Below the pieces are notes generated by a model. The model was not told where the DNA came from and ran no database searches. It saw nothing but the letters and a program-made list of their open reading frames with translations. From contig NZ_AP027365.1 in the NCBI RefSeq assembly GCF_030295995.1, positions 1,488,001 through 1,552,000 on the forward strand: a stretch of 64,000 bases of DNA, given 5' to 3'. Both the position numbers and the translations under genes were made by a program. This document shows positions 1 to 9,329 of the stretch, in pieces (within the stretch, counting starts at the first letter, position 1; each line of letters opens with the position of its first letter). This DNA comes from Thalassotalea hakodatensis (lineage in GTDB: Bacteria; Pseudomonadota; Gammaproteobacteria; Enterobacterales; Alteromonadaceae).

Positions 1-1
1 A

Positions 2-964
2 GTTGAGCAAAAATCTCCAAAAATCACTGAGCATAATTTAATTGAAGCAATGCCACTCACATACAAAGCTAGAGATGGTCTATCAGTTCAAAGCTATGTG
101 TGGCTACCAAAAAATACAGCGTTGAAATCTGCACCATTAGTTACCTTTGTTCATGGGGGACCTTGGAAACGACTTAAGGGCGAATATGATGTCATCACTC
201 AATTGTTAGTGAGTAATGGCTACATTGTATTTCAGCCAAACTTTAGAGCATCTTGGGGATTTGGTGTCGACTTTATTCTAGCTGGCGCTAAAACTTTCGG
301 TAAAGGGAAAACTCACAATGACATTATTGATGGCATTGAGACTTTACTCGATAAAGGTATTGGCAATAGAGATAAACTAGGTATCTTCGGTCATTCTTTT
401 GGTGGTTTTTCGGTGTTAGGGGCATTAGCATTTGAGCCAAACTATTTTAAGGCAGGTTTTGCAACGGCGCCACCAGCCCAGATGCCTAGTTTTAACTCAG
501 AGAAAATACGAAAAAAAATGGGGCGCAGCAAACCGAAAAGAGGGTTTGATCGAATTCATCAAGACAGAGTTTTTTTAATAGACGACAGAAACCAAGCTGA
601 AGTGGACCGACTTTATTCAATATCGCCAGACGCCCATAAAATGGCGATTAAAGCCCCGTTAATTATTGCTGCAGGAGCTAAAGACATTAAAGTGCCGGTA
701 TCAGATGTTAAGTCTTTTTCACTGGCACTAAAACTGGCAAATAAACCTGTCAGCTTATTTATAGATAAACAGGCGAACCATTCATTTCATTGGGAACCTA
801 CTTGGTTATCACTGACATATTTAATGGAGCACTTCTTTGCTGAACATTTAGGCGGTCAGGTACATAAATCTAACGAGAAAACGTACCAAAAGTATATATT
901 GGAAATGGAAACGTTCAGTACAAAAGAGGTCAAACAATATTTTACCCTCAACAAAGGCCTTTAA
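2..964 (+). CDS. S9-family prolyl oligopeptidase/acylaminoacyl peptidase, C-terminal part (partial)
   Basis: The reading frame is open from base 2 with no stop before the first ATG at 50, and the residues ahead of that ATG fit the family, so the gene begins outside the window and only its C-terminal catalytic alpha/beta-hydrolase domain is seen. An HGGPW oxyanion-type loop, the nucleophile elbow GHSFGG (Ser about residue 116 counted from the ATG at 50), an acid in AGAKDIKVP and a His in NHSFHW make a complete Ser-Asp-His triad. Family members cleave short peptides; many marine relatives are exported, but the N-terminus is not visible. It lies on the far side of the most decayed nth fragment and may be cargo of a further, older unit. 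Confidence 0.85.
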   Translation, partial: VEQKSPKITEHNLIEAMPLTYKARDGLSVQSYVWLPKNTALKSAPLVTFVHGGPWKRLKGEYDVITQLLVSNGYIVFQPNFRASWGFGVDFILAGAKTFGKGKTHNDIIDGIETLLDKGIGNRDKLGIFGHSFGGFSVLGALAFEPNYFKAGFATAPPAQMPSFNSEKIRKKMGRSKPKRGFDRIHQDRVFLIDDRNQAEVDRLYSISPDAHKMAIKAPLIIAAGAKDIKVPVSDVKSFSLALKLANKPVSLFIDKQANHSFHWEPTWLSLTYLMEHFFAEHLGGQVHKSNEKTYQKYILEMETFSTKEVKQYFTLNKGL

Positions 965-1013
965 TAAAAATGCTCTTTTAAAGGCTACCCTCGTTGAATA
1001 ATGACAAAAAGAA

Positions 1014-1193
1014 TTAGCTAATTTTGCCCTTGTACTCACAAATAACTTCATAAATATAGTCATCACAACTAGGTTTACGTGTTGTGCAGGAACTTTTCCC
1101 ATGGATTATAAGCCCATGGTGACAGCTATATTGAATTTAGTGTGATTAGATACAGACTCGGTACGTTTATCTACGGTGATAGTTCCGTGTTGT
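1014..1193 (-). repeat. nth 3'-end fragment, copy A (highly decayed)
   Basis: Aligned by eye to the nth 3' end, the block starts at a TTA in the stop-codon position and keeps recognisable stretches: CTCACA near 1035, AGGTTTACG near 1073, ATTGAATTTA near 1132, and a tail at 1141-1193 matching the region before Phe130. About 65 bp are missing from the middle and many bases differ, so no reading frame survives. The left boundary is firm to a few bases; the right boundary is approximate. Confidence 0.55.
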
Positions 1194-1254
1194 GTCTGTT
1201 ATCAGATAGCTGATAACATCAGTAGTTAACAATTATTTAGAGAAAAGAATTGTC

Positions 1255-1899
1255 ATGAGAACATCTATTTTATCGTTTTTTATTGTTGGTGGAACTGCCT
1301 TAAGCGTAAGTATGGGCGGTAAGGCAGACGTAAATGTTACTGAAAGAAAATCTGTTATTTTGCCTGCGCCAGAAGTCTCTATTTCGACCCAAGATGCTTA
1401 TTTTGAACATATAAAAAAACATTGTGGCAAAGCCTATCAAGGAAAAGTTACCGTCGACAATGCTAATGGAAGTAGTTTTTCCAATAAAAAATTAGTGATG
1501 CATGTTCGTAAATGTACTGATCGTCAACTGCAAATTCCATTTCATGTAGGGAACGATGCCTCCCGTACGTGGATTTTAACTAAAACGGGCTCTGGCATTT
1601 CTCTAAAGCATGATCATCGTCAAGCAGATGGTACTTATGATAAATCTACCATGTATGGCGGCCATACCTTGGATGCAGGCTGGGAGCGAGTGCAATCTTT
1701 TCCAGCTGATCAGTATTCAAAAGAGATGTTTGTAAAACACGGCATACCACAATCAAATGGTAATACGTGGCAAATGTTTATTTATCCTGAAAAATTTACC
1801 TACCGCATGATTCGAGAAGGCCGTGAATTTAGAGTGGATTTCGATTTAACAAAACCTATTACACCACCTGACGCGCCATGGGGATATAGCGATAAATAA
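1255..1899 (+). CDS. exported protein of unknown function (214 aa)
   Basis: I do not recognise a named family. The first 25 residues form a signal peptide (MRT, then hydrophobic residues ending near GGKADV), so the mature protein is probably periplasmic or released. The mature part is soluble, rich in charged and aromatic residues, with two Cys (in KKHCGKAY and VRKCTDR) that could form a disulfide, and a HDHRQADG segment. The ATG at 1255 follows a purine-rich AGAGAAAAGAA stretch that can serve as ribosome binding site. It is the first gene to the right of copy A. No enzymatic motif is evident. Confidence 0.7.
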   Translation: MRTSILSFFIVGGTALSVSMGGKADVNVTERKSVILPAPEVSISTQDAYFEHIKKHCGKAYQGKVTVDNANGSSFSNKKLVMHVRKCTDRQLQIPFHVGNDASRTWILTKTGSGISLKHDHRQADGTYDKSTMYGGHTLDAGWERVQSFPADQYSKEMFVKHGIPQSNGNTWQMFIYPEKFTYRMIREGREFRVDFDLTKPITPPDAPWGYSDK

Positions 1900-2108
1900 A
1901 CGTGTTGGTAAATAGGGATTTAAATATCAGTATGTATTTATTGCTCATGACGACAACAAGTACAGAGTAACCATAAGCTTACTCTGTTTTCATGCTCTGT
2001 TTTCACTACAGCCGGACGGGCAATACTAACTGTATTCTCACTGATGACGAACTGATACAATTTTAGTGAGAGAGATAATATGCTTTATTTTAGGATGACT
2101 TAACCCTC

Positions 2109-3029
2109 ATGACAGAGAGTAAAACGATAAAATTTGACGAAATAAAATACCTTGTTACTAAAGATAATCAATCAGTGACTTTAAATCCGTTAAGTTTTAA
2201 ATTGCTGTTCACGCTGGCACAAACACCAGAACTCGTTGTATCAAATAAAACGCTCATGACAAGTGTTTGGCCTAACAATGTTATTAGTCCTGACACTTTA
2301 AAACAGCGAGTATTTGTTTTACGAAAGTCACTAGAACAATCAACAATAAAAGGCCTTTCAATTCAAACGGTAAGGGGGGAAGGGTACCGATTACTCATTG
2401 AGCAAGAGGTCATGCCAATCGATCAAACGTTTGTTCCTGAACCGAGCCCCAACGTACACACAGATAAAATTCCTCGGTTAAACAAAAAAGTATTCGGTAT
2501 AACGTTTGTGGCGCTGTTAATGACAATAATCATATTAATATTCGTGACTCAATCAACGAATTATGACAAAGCGACAAGTAACAATCGGATTGCGCTATGG
2601 AGTAATACCCCTCTTAATGAAATGCCTGAGAATGCGTTAAGTATTTACCAAACATGGAATGATTTGCTTAGCCAAGCAAATGAAGAACAGCGTCTTCAAC
2701 TCATATTATCAACCCAACGAAAAGAGTTAGTCTTACCATTACAAGCAAGAAAAGATCGGCTTGCATTAATTAGTTATTTTGAAGTGATAGAAGTAAACAA
2801 CAACACGACAATAAAGCTAAGCATAGTAGAGCCAACTACCGCAACAATATTACGGACTAGTTCGTTTTCTATGTCATCAACGTCATCGTTACTTCAAGCA
2901 TTACAATCACAATTGAGTGGCATTGAATCGTTAATGTCATCTGGGAAATTGTATTTAAATAAACAGCAACGTGAATATGCTAAAGACCCTATCTGGCCAG
3001 TGTTAAAGGCGCTTGCTAACCCAGCATAA
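2109..3029 (+). CDS. membrane-anchored CadC/ToxR-type transcriptional regulator
   Basis: Residues 1-98 form an OmpR-type winged-helix DNA-binding domain (Trans_reg_C; note NPLSFKLLFTLA, VWPNNVISPDTLKQRVFVLRK and VRGEGYRL). A single hydrophobic span follows at about 127-147, then a periplasmic region of about 155 residues with no domain I recognise. This is the ToxR/CadC layout, in which an envelope signal controls a membrane-tethered activator. It lies 69 bp upstream of a co-directional serine hydrolase and alpha/beta hydrolase, which are its probable targets (inference). The ribosome binding site before the ATG is weak. Confidence 0.85.
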   Translation: MTESKTIKFDEIKYLVTKDNQSVTLNPLSFKLLFTLAQTPELVVSNKTLMTSVWPNNVISPDTLKQRVFVLRKSLEQSTIKGLSIQTVRGEGYRLLIEQEVMPIDQTFVPEPSPNVHTDKIPRLNKKVFGITFVALLMTIIILIFVTQSTNYDKATSNNRIALWSNTPLNEMPENALSIYQTWNDLLSQANEEQRLQLILSTQRKELVLPLQARKDRLALISYFEVIEVNNNTTIKLSIVEPTTATILRTSSFSMSSTSSLLQALQSQLSGIESLMSSGKLYLNKQQREYAKDPIWPVLKALANPA

Positions 3030-3098
3030 CCATTCATAACCTTTATTAACTCGCGCTTTTTTAACAACTCATGCTCAATGGAAAAAAAGGAGCATGAT

Positions 3099-4538
3099 AT
3101 GAAAATACCATTATTTATTTTACTGGCATGTATTATTAATATGCCAAAATCTACAGCAAAAAATCACGATGAAGTTCAGCACTATAATAAACAAAGCTAT
3201 GAACGGCAGTTAACAAAACTGCTCACTAGCTTGAATGAAGTTACTGGAGTTCCCGGGTTTTCAGTGGCTGTAGTGCATAAAGGTAAACTTGTTGCGTCTG
3301 TTGCCACTGGTTTTTCTGATATAAAAAGTAAACTACCCGCCAAGCCTAATACCACGTTCAGGTTAGCCAGTGTGTCAAAAGTTATAGGCGCCACTATGTT
3401 AGCTGAATTAGTCATTAATGATCAGCTAAACCCTGATGTAAGCATTAGGCAGTATTATCCTGAACTCAATCAAAAATATCACAGCATCACAGTAAGGCAA
3501 TTACTATCACATACATCGGGAATGCCACATTATCAAATAAAAGATTATGATATTTATGACGCACATTTCGATACAGCTGTTGAAGCAGTTAAAACACTCA
3601 AGGATCGAGATTTATTATCTCGCCCCGGTACTGAATATCTTTATTCTACACATGGCTATACGTTAGCTGGCGCTTTATACGAGAAAATAACCAAACAACC
3701 ATTAACAGTGAGTGTTGAAAATTTTATTACCCGTTGGTCAGGTAAAGAAACACCAGCGATAGAGAATATCAACGACCTTCATGAACGCAGTTCAAGACTT
3801 TATGAACTAAGTAAAATGGGGGGAAGTGAAATTGCGTTTGGCGAAAAGTCGTATAGTGTTTTTGGTGCAGGGCTTTATGCTTCGGCAAGTGATTTAGCTC
3901 TTTTTGGGGGAGAAGTCTTAAAAAAAGCAAAGACACAAAAATCTTACCAGCAACTATTGTTTACGCCAACAATAACCCAAGACGGAAACCCCGTAACAAG
4001 TCGAAACTTTGACGTTGGTTTTGGTTGGCGTATTGCTAAAGATCTACATGGGCGTAAAGTTTATCATCATGCCGGAGCTACACCGGGAGCTCGCTCAATG
4101 CTAGCAATATATCCTGAGTATGATTTAAGTATTACCTTTTTATCCAATAGTAGCTGGATTTCCTCAATTGATAAATTAGTGTTTGCGTTAGCTGGCCTTT
4201 ACATTGATAGCGTCAAGCCTGAAACATTAACTAGCACTGAATATCACATTAATAATAACGGCAAGAGCCTACAAGGTACGGCAAGCTGCCAAGAAAACGA
4301 GTGTCTTTTAACGGATAGCACGACTGATTACTCGCGTTGGTTAAACACTTTTAACGTAAACAAAGCCGCCATTAAACAATGGCCCGTCTTTTTCTATAGC
4401 ACTGAACAAGGTCAGCGACTATTGATGGTAAATAAAGTGGGTATTACTGAGTTTGACGGTAAGGGTAACCACTTTGAAGTTAATACGGGTAAAGATCAAA
4501 CTTACTCAATTCAATTGATTAACCAAAAATTAGATTAA
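3099..4538 (+). CDS. exported serine hydrolase, class C beta-lactamase/DD-peptidase fold
   Basis: Carries the penicillin-binding-type catalytic set: SVSK (S-x-x-K, within FRLASVSKV), a Y-S-T motif in YLYSTHG as the Tyr motif, and HHAG as the third box. Such proteins act as esterases, D-aminopeptidases or peptide hydrolases more often than as true beta-lactamases. I start it at the ATG at 3099 because AAGGAG lies 6 bases upstream and the product then begins with a clean signal peptide (MKIPLFILLACIINM); an upstream ATG at 3078 lacks this. A C-terminal region of about 100 residues contains two Cys in CQENEC. It is followed after 41 bp by the next hydrolase, probably the same mRNA. Confidence 0.88.
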   Translation: MKIPLFILLACIINMPKSTAKNHDEVQHYNKQSYERQLTKLLTSLNEVTGVPGFSVAVVHKGKLVASVATGFSDIKSKLPAKPNTTFRLASVSKVIGATMLAELVINDQLNPDVSIRQYYPELNQKYHSITVRQLLSHTSGMPHYQIKDYDIYDAHFDTAVEAVKTLKDRDLLSRPGTEYLYSTHGYTLAGALYEKITKQPLTVSVENFITRWSGKETPAIENINDLHERSSRLYELSKMGGSEIAFGEKSYSVFGAGLYASASDLALFGGEVLKKAKTQKSYQQLLFTPTITQDGNPVTSRNFDVGFGWRIAKDLHGRKVYHHAGATPGARSMLAIYPEYDLSITFLSNSSWISSIDKLVFALAGLYIDSVKPETLTSTEYHINNNGKSLQGTASCQENECLLTDSTTDYSRWLNTFNVNKAAIKQWPVFFYSTEQGQRLLMVNKVGITEFDGKGNHFEVNTGKDQTYSIQLINQKLD

Positions 4539-4579
4539 TCAATTCAACTGTTTAAATTATTTATTCAAAGGAATTACTT

Positions 4580-5590
4580 ATGTTAAAAGCATTTATTGTC
4601 TCATTGTTATTTTTACTTCATATTAATGTTCTGGTAGCCAATGCCTCCGACACCTCTTTACCTAAACCTTACGGTCAAGGTAACTTCGTTAAAAGTAAAT
4701 TTGGTCATATTTACTATGAAGCAGACGGTGAAGGCACTCCCATTGTTATGATTAATGGTGGTCCCGGTGCTTCTCGCACCATATTTTGGGGAGCATTAGA
4801 CTTTTTAAAACCACACGGGTATCAAATTATATATTTTGATGAAACCGGTGTAGGCAGAGCGACAAGAGAGATTCAAGAGAAGTTCTCACCATCGATCACT
4901 GTTGAAGATATAGAAACGTTACGCCAACATTTGAATGTACCGAAACTCGTACTAGCAGGTCATTCATATGGTGGTATCCCAGCGGTGCAATATGCATTAA
5001 CTTACCCGAACAGAGTAGAGAAGTTGATCATGTTAAGCGCATCTGCTGACGGACTAAGTCAACAGATGAATGTTGATGCCGCCAAGTACTTGAGAAAAAC
5101 TTTTTTTCCACAACAGTGGGAGAAACTAGAGGAGATTAGAGCAAAAGGCGCATTAACAAGCAGTAATGAGTATATGAAAGCCTTTTACAACAGAGCCATC
5201 GGTAATATGTCTGATTGGTACGACCCAGAAAAACGCTCAAAATTAAGAAAATACCGCTCAAGAGATAAAAGAGATGGTTCAAATATCAAGGTATATTTTG
5301 ATATGGCCGGTTTAGACCCAGAAGTAAAAATTACAGGCACTTTAAAAGACGTTATTATTAAAGAAGAAATGTTCAAAGACTTTCCTATTCCAACCTTAAT
5401 TATTAACGGACGTAAAGATTGGAAAACTACACCAGCAATGGCTTATCGATTTTATAAAATGCTACCAGAAGGAACAGCAACACTTAAAATTTTAGAGCAA
5501 ACGGGGCATTGGACATGGGTAGAACAACCTGAAGAATTTGCTGATACAGTTACACAATTTTTGATAAATAATAACAATGTGATTGAATAA
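4580..5590 (+). CDS. exported alpha/beta hydrolase, proline iminopeptidase-like
   Basis: A signal peptide of about 22 residues (ending VLVANAS) precedes an alpha/beta-hydrolase fold. Seen are the oxyanion loop NGGPGAS, the FDETGVGRA segment, the nucleophile elbow GHSYGG, an acid in NGRKDWKT and a His in TGHWTW. The GGPG motif is typical of the proline iminopeptidase/tricorn-interacting-factor group, so an N-terminal peptidase role is likely, though lactonases and esterases share the fold. Ribosome binding site AAGGAATT lies before the ATG. Nothing indicates decay. Confidence 0.87.
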   Translation: MLKAFIVSLLFLLHINVLVANASDTSLPKPYGQGNFVKSKFGHIYYEADGEGTPIVMINGGPGASRTIFWGALDFLKPHGYQIIYFDETGVGRATREIQEKFSPSITVEDIETLRQHLNVPKLVLAGHSYGGIPAVQYALTYPNRVEKLIMLSASADGLSQQMNVDAAKYLRKTFFPQQWEKLEEIRAKGALTSSNEYMKAFYNRAIGNMSDWYDPEKRSKLRKYRSRDKRDGSNIKVYFDMAGLDPEVKITGTLKDVIIKEEMFKDFPIPTLIINGRKDWKTTPAMAYRFYKMLPEGTATLKILEQTGHWTWVEQPEEFADTVTQFLINNNNVIE

Positions 5591-5907
5591 TTGTTCAATC
5601 TAGAGCTACATAAACAAGTTTAGGACAAAACAAATAAGGGATACATAGTCATTCTATAGTTCTTTCATTTGGTGAAATTACCAACTTGGTATAAGCCGTT
5701 ACTTATTCATTAAACGCAACATGATATTTTTTTACGAAAAAAGAGCACAGATTTCTAACGTCGACTTTTAGTATAGTTGACGTTAGAAACTAAAAATTAG
5801 TACCTTTCTTGTTGATAGATTAGTGTTCATAAATGAAGTGAGGCGTGCGGCTTTGCTCAGACCTTTAGACGACTTTTTAATTGTCTAACGTTAGTTGTTT
5901 ATTATTT
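5591..5907. other. gene-free stretch with inverted repeats
   Basis: No convincing ORF. It contains a 14-bp inverted repeat (5752-5765 against 5776-5789, one G:T-type mismatch, 10-nt loop) and, 95 bp on, the palindrome CTAACGTTAG (5884-5893) that reuses the same TAACGT-containing core. It lies at the end of the unit 1 cargo, directly before nth fragment B. There is no T-tract, so an ordinary terminator is not obvious. Confidence 0.6.
5752..5789. repeat. 14-bp inverted repeat (long hairpin)
   Basis: The arm TTTCTAACGTCGAC at 5752-5765 pairs with GTTGACGTTAGAAA at 5776-5789, with a single wobble, around the 10-nt loop TTTTAGTATA. It may terminate transcription of the hydrolase gene at 4580 or be an old recombination or binding site; the sequence does not decide. 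Confidence 0.7.
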
Positions 5908-6153
5908 TTACTCTAAGTTAATCATAAACTCACACAAATCTTCAATAATACGAGCGATACTGCGCGGTTTACGTGCTACGCAAGTATAACGACCATATAG
6001 AATAAGCCAATGATGTACGTCCACTTTAAATTCCGTAGGTACCACCTTTAAAAGTTACTGTTCGATATCGTCGATGGTTTTACCCATGGCTAATTTTGTG
6101 CGATTTGAGACTCTAAATATGTGCGTGTTTACCGCTATTGTAGGTCAGACAAA
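5908..6153 (-). repeat. nth 3'-end fragment, copy B
   Basis: Exactly 246 bp in register with the last 82 codons of nth. It is no longer functional: of the Fe-S cluster pattern CX6CX2CX5C the second and third Cys have become Ser and Arg, and the stop-proximal codons have drifted. The homology ends at the Phe130 TTT (6151-6153), followed at 6154-6171 by the shared non-nth junction motif AGATAATGAAGGGAGATG. Confidence 0.9.
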
Positions 6154-6354
6154 AGATAATGAAGGGAGATGATGTGTTTGGTAGGGCCTCCAGTATGGTT
6201 TTAGACTTATAGTACTTTTGGTGATAACAAGGAAACTCGGTACTTTAATGATGGGGAACAAGTTAATTATAAAAAATTTTATCCAATGTGACACAATCGT
6301 GTTTTATCACCGACTAATTAAATATCTAACCAATTGGCAATATGCAGATACGAG

Positions 6355-6831
6355 ATGCGTAAACAATTCGAACAAATGATTATCAACAACCAAGGGCGCA
6401 TTCGTTATATCGCATCTCGGTATAGTCATGATGGCGAATTTGACGACATCTATCAGGAGATATTACTACAGCTCTGGAGAAGTTTTGAGTCTTTTAGCGG
6501 CGCGTCGAAACAAGAAACTTGGGTCTATAAAGTGGCATTGAATACGGCCTGCACATCTGTACGGGCAGCAGTGAAGCAAAAAGAGATTAAACAGTCTCCA
6601 CTTCATCAATCAATGCAAGAAATTCAGCCTAAGCATGAAAACTGCCAAGCAGACATTCTTAATCACTTTATGGATGGGCTAAGTGACATAGATGCGAGCT
6701 TGCTGATGATGTACTTAGATGGTTTATCTTCGGATGACAGCGCCACAGTGCTTGGTATTAGCTCCAATGCCGTTAGGTCGCGTATTAAGCGCATTAAAAA
6801 TGAATTTGAAACCAATTACATAGGAGATTGA
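6355..6831 (+). CDS. ECF-type RNA polymerase sigma factor
   Basis: About 158 residues with the region 2 signature (EFDDIYQEILLQLWRSFESF) and region 4 helix-turn-helix (LDGLSSDDSATVLGISSNAVRSRIKRI), the size and layout of an ECF sigma-70 factor. I prefer the ATG at 6355 (MRKQFEQM) over a TTG at 6334, since family members begin close to this helix; neither start has a strong ribosome binding site. The stop is followed by one base and then the GTG of the next gene, so the two are translationally coupled, as in sigma/anti-sigma pairs. Confidence 0.85.
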   Translation: MRKQFEQMIINNQGRIRYIASRYSHDGEFDDIYQEILLQLWRSFESFSGASKQETWVYKVALNTACTSVRAAVKQKEIKQSPLHQSMQEIQPKHENCQADILNHFMDGLSDIDASLLMMYLDGLSSDDSATVLGISSNAVRSRIKRIKNEFETNYIGD

Positions 6832-6832
6832 T

Positions 6833-7429
6833 GTGAAGCTAGATGATTTAAAGCAAGACTGGCAACAAGCCATTGAAACCGAATCAACTCCTGATAATTT
6901 AACTGAGGTGATAGACATGATTGAGCAACAAACCACTAAGATTGACAAAGAGATTAAACGTCGCGATTTTCTCGAAATTGGAATCGCAGTATTTCTTATC
7001 CCGGTTTGGATATGGGGGTTATTAAATTCGGCAAACACGATGCAAAGCATTGGTTTAATCATTGCGATTGTCGCTTGCATGTACATACCCTATCGACTGA
7101 TATCTGCGAAAAAAGTAGACGCCAAGAAAAGCGGTAGCGTTAAGGACTTTTTAGTCCAAGAAAAACAAAAGATTCAGCAACAAAAGCAAATGTTGGAGTC
7201 GGTTGTATGGTGGTACATAGCGCCGCTGACGGTTGCCATTTTACTCATCACGTTAGGGGCAAAGGTGAACGAACACGGTATTCCTCAAATATCGTCGGGC
7301 ATGTATTGGTATTACGCTTGTGTTGCTTTGCTGGTTGTGGGTGTGTACTTCTTAAATAAACGCGCTGCCAAAAATAAGTTTGCCCCATTGCTAAAGAACA
7401 TTGAACAACGATTGGCAGAAATGAGCTAA
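6833..7429 (+). CDS. membrane protein, candidate anti-sigma factor
   Basis: 198 residues: a charged cytoplasmic N-terminus of about 45 residues, two hydrophobic spans at about 48-64 and 70-86, a charged segment with KQKIQQQKQM, then two more spans at about 125-142 and 156-172, and a basic tail. The GTG start lies 2 bases after the sigma-factor stop with TAGGAG upstream. Position and topology suggest it holds the sigma factor at the membrane. No zinc-binding anti-sigma HxxxCxxC motif is present, so the role rests on context. Confidence 0.7.
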   Translation: MKLDDLKQDWQQAIETESTPDNLTEVIDMIEQQTTKIDKEIKRRDFLEIGIAVFLIPVWIWGLLNSANTMQSIGLIIAIVACMYIPYRLISAKKVDAKKSGSVKDFLVQEKQKIQQQKQMLESVVWWYIAPLTVAILLITLGAKVNEHGIPQISSGMYWYYACVALLVVGVYFLNKRAAKNKFAPLLKNIEQRLAEMS

Positions 7430-7556
7430 ATCACCACAGACAGCCCATACGTTTCTACCCCCTCTTATTCACAAACCCTTTAAGGGCGCTTTGAGTGACT
7501 TGTTGAGCAAGTCGCTTCGGGCAAATGCGGCCAAAATTTACTAAGGAATTTCGACC

Positions 7557-8966
7557 ATGAACAACAAAAAAACAAACAGCAAACAACAAAGTAATAAGAA
7601 AGCTTCTTCTTCAGCGATTATTGTCGTATTGATCACATTAATGATTGCGATAGCCTCTGGTAACTCACAGGCAACTGCAGCAAATGCCGAACTAGAAAAG
7701 GTGCTTAAACATAAAGTAGAAACTGAAAAACAGAGTGTTGGGATCGCCGTTGCCATCATCGAAAACGGTCAAGTAAGCTTTATTAACGTTGGCGTTGCAA
7801 ACAAGGAAACGGCTCAAGAAATCGACCAAAACATCTTGTTTGAAATTGGCTCTGTTAGCAAAGTAATGACATCTACAGCACTTGCGACCTTTGTCGACGA
7901 AGGAAAGCTAAAACTGTCCGATCCCGTTCAAAACTACTTGCCTAAGTCAGTCAGATTGCCAATGAAAAATGACAAAGCCATCACGTTTGAGTCTTTGGCA
8001 AACCACCGTTCGGGTTTGCCTAGACTTCCAAGCAATATGCCGTTTGGCGACCCGTTAAACCCTTATGTCGATTACACGACAGAAATGATGTACGAGTTTC
8101 TTAATCAATACACCTTGCCTCGTGAGGTAGGTGAATCACCGGAATACTCAAACCTTGCAGTTGGTTTATTGGGACACACACTCGCTAAAATTGATAATAT
8201 GAATTACGAACAAATGTTGATGCAACGCGTTCTAAAACCATTAAAGATGAACGATACCTTTGTTGACGTGCCTAAATCTGCGCTGACAAGAAGAAGCAAA
8301 GGTCACAATGGAAACCTTGAGTCTACCGATTATTGGCAACTACCAGCAATGGCTGGCGCAGGTGCTGTTGTTTCAGATGCTTCTGACATGGCACTTTATT
8401 TAAAAGCCAATATGCAACAAAACGAGTTAGCGTCGGCAATCAAATTGAGTCACCAGCCTACTGCCGAATTTGGAAATTCACACACTAAAGTAGGGTTAGG
8501 GTGGATCATTCAAGGTACAGCAGACGGTGATGTTTACATGCACAATGGTCAAACAGGTGGATTTGCTTCCTTTATTGGCTTTAATCCTACTTTGCATAAA
8601 GGCATCGTAATTTTATCGAACACTTCAATATTGATGGATGAGATAGGGTACAGTTATTTGACGAATTCTTTGGCATCTCTAAAGCTAACCACCCCTGTAA
8701 AAGTGGCTGAAGAAAAGTTAGCAAAATTGATTGGAAGGTATGAACTGGTACCTGGCTTTATATTGTCGATAACTCACGATGAGGATAAGTTATTTGTCCA
8801 AGGTACAGGACAACCAAAATTGCCTTTAATCGCCAACTCAATCTACGAGTTTGTTAATAACGCAGTAAAAGCGAGGATAGAATTTGAGCTTGATGCTGAT
8901 GGCATAGCAACGTCACTTACTATGTATCAAGGTGGTCAAACACTACTTGGCAAGAAACTAAAATAG
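7557..8966 (+). CDS. exported serine hydrolase, class C beta-lactamase fold
   Basis: A poly-basic N-terminus then a hydrophobic span (residues about 20-42) gives a signal peptide or membrane anchor. Catalytic boxes: SVSK in EIGSVSKVMT, YSN in EYSNLAVGL, and HNGQTGG. A C-terminal domain of about 90 residues follows the hydrolase domain. Likely a periplasmic peptidase or esterase; a true beta-lactamase is possible but not indicated. It is preceded by TAAGGAA and lies 127 bp after the sigma/membrane-protein pair, which probably controls it (inference). Confidence 0.88.
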   Translation: MNNKKTNSKQQSNKKASSSAIIVVLITLMIAIASGNSQATAANAELEKVLKHKVETEKQSVGIAVAIIENGQVSFINVGVANKETAQEIDQNILFEIGSVSKVMTSTALATFVDEGKLKLSDPVQNYLPKSVRLPMKNDKAITFESLANHRSGLPRLPSNMPFGDPLNPYVDYTTEMMYEFLNQYTLPREVGESPEYSNLAVGLLGHTLAKIDNMNYEQMLMQRVLKPLKMNDTFVDVPKSALTRRSKGHNGNLESTDYWQLPAMAGAGAVVSDASDMALYLKANMQQNELASAIKLSHQPTAEFGNSHTKVGLGWIIQGTADGDVYMHNGQTGGFASFIGFNPTLHKGIVILSNTSILMDEIGYSYLTNSLASLKLTTPVKVAEEKLAKLIGRYELVPGFILSITHDEDKLFVQGTGQPKLPLIANSIYEFVNNAVKARIEFELDADGIATSLTMYQGGQTLLGKKLK

Positions 8967-9002
8967 AAAGGTATTTATTTGTAGCTCAGAGCTCTTTATT
9001 TT

Positions 9003-9030
9003 GCGCCTTTTTACAAGGCGTTTCTTTCTT
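9003..9030 (+). terminator. intrinsic terminator after the serine hydrolase
   Basis: CGCCTT (9004-9009) pairs with AAGGCG (9015-9020) around a short loop, followed by a T-rich TTTCTTTCTT tail. It ends directly at the nth fragment C. Confidence 0.65.
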
Positions 9031-9273
9031 ACTCGGTTTTATCCTTGAACTCACACAAACCTTCTATAATGCAAGAGCCGCATTTGGGTTTATGGGTAAG
9101 GCAGCTGTAACGTCCATACAATAAAGTTAATGGTGGACGTCTACTTTGAATTCAGCAGGTACTACTTTTAGAAGCTTTTTCTCTACTAGAACAACGTTTT
9201 TACCCATGGCCAATTTAGTGCGGTTGTTTACACAGTAGGTATGGGTGTCTAACGCTAGTGTCGGCCAATCAAC
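9029..9273 (-). repeat. nth 3'-end fragment, copy C
   Basis: 245 bp, one base shorter than nth because of a deletion shared with copy D, so the frame is broken. From about 9059 to 9225 it is almost identical to copy D (one mismatch seen in about 165 bp), while 9226-9273 differs clearly. The junction motif follows at 9274-9291 (AGATATTAATGGTAGGCG), and the core has drifted to AAC in place of AAA. Confidence 0.9.
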
Positions 9274-9329
9274 AGATATTAATGGTAGGCGCTAAGACGA
9301 CTCTAACGTGATAGACATTTAAACAAATA

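Larger units (their letters stand above)
1194..6153. mobile_element. nth-3' unit 1 (oldest recognisable): exported protein, regulator, two hydrolases
   Basis: Interval between the core of decayed copy A and the core of copy B. It carries a secreted protein of unknown function, a CadC/ToxR-like regulator, a serine hydrolase and an alpha/beta hydrolase, all on the plus strand, with the 246-bp nth fragment B at its right end. The left boundary is uncertain because copy A is eroded, and the interval may be a fusion of more than one original insertion. Confidence 0.5.
6154..9273. mobile_element. nth-3' unit 2: ECF sigma, membrane protein, serine hydrolase
   Basis: Bounded on the left by junction motif B and on the right by fragment C and its core. 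About 3.1 kb with three plus-strand genes and a terminator at 9003-9030 just before the nth block. No mobility gene. Confidence 0.65.

Noticed and set aside
848-1102. Minus-strand ORF of 84 codons
   Set aside because: Antisense to the peptidase gene and running across decayed copy A; composition is not protein-like.
5752-5893. Integron attC site
   Set aside because: The TAACG-like cores are suggestive, but no paired R'/R'' and L'/L'' boxes of correct spacing are found, the site does not recur at the other unit ends, and no intI is present.
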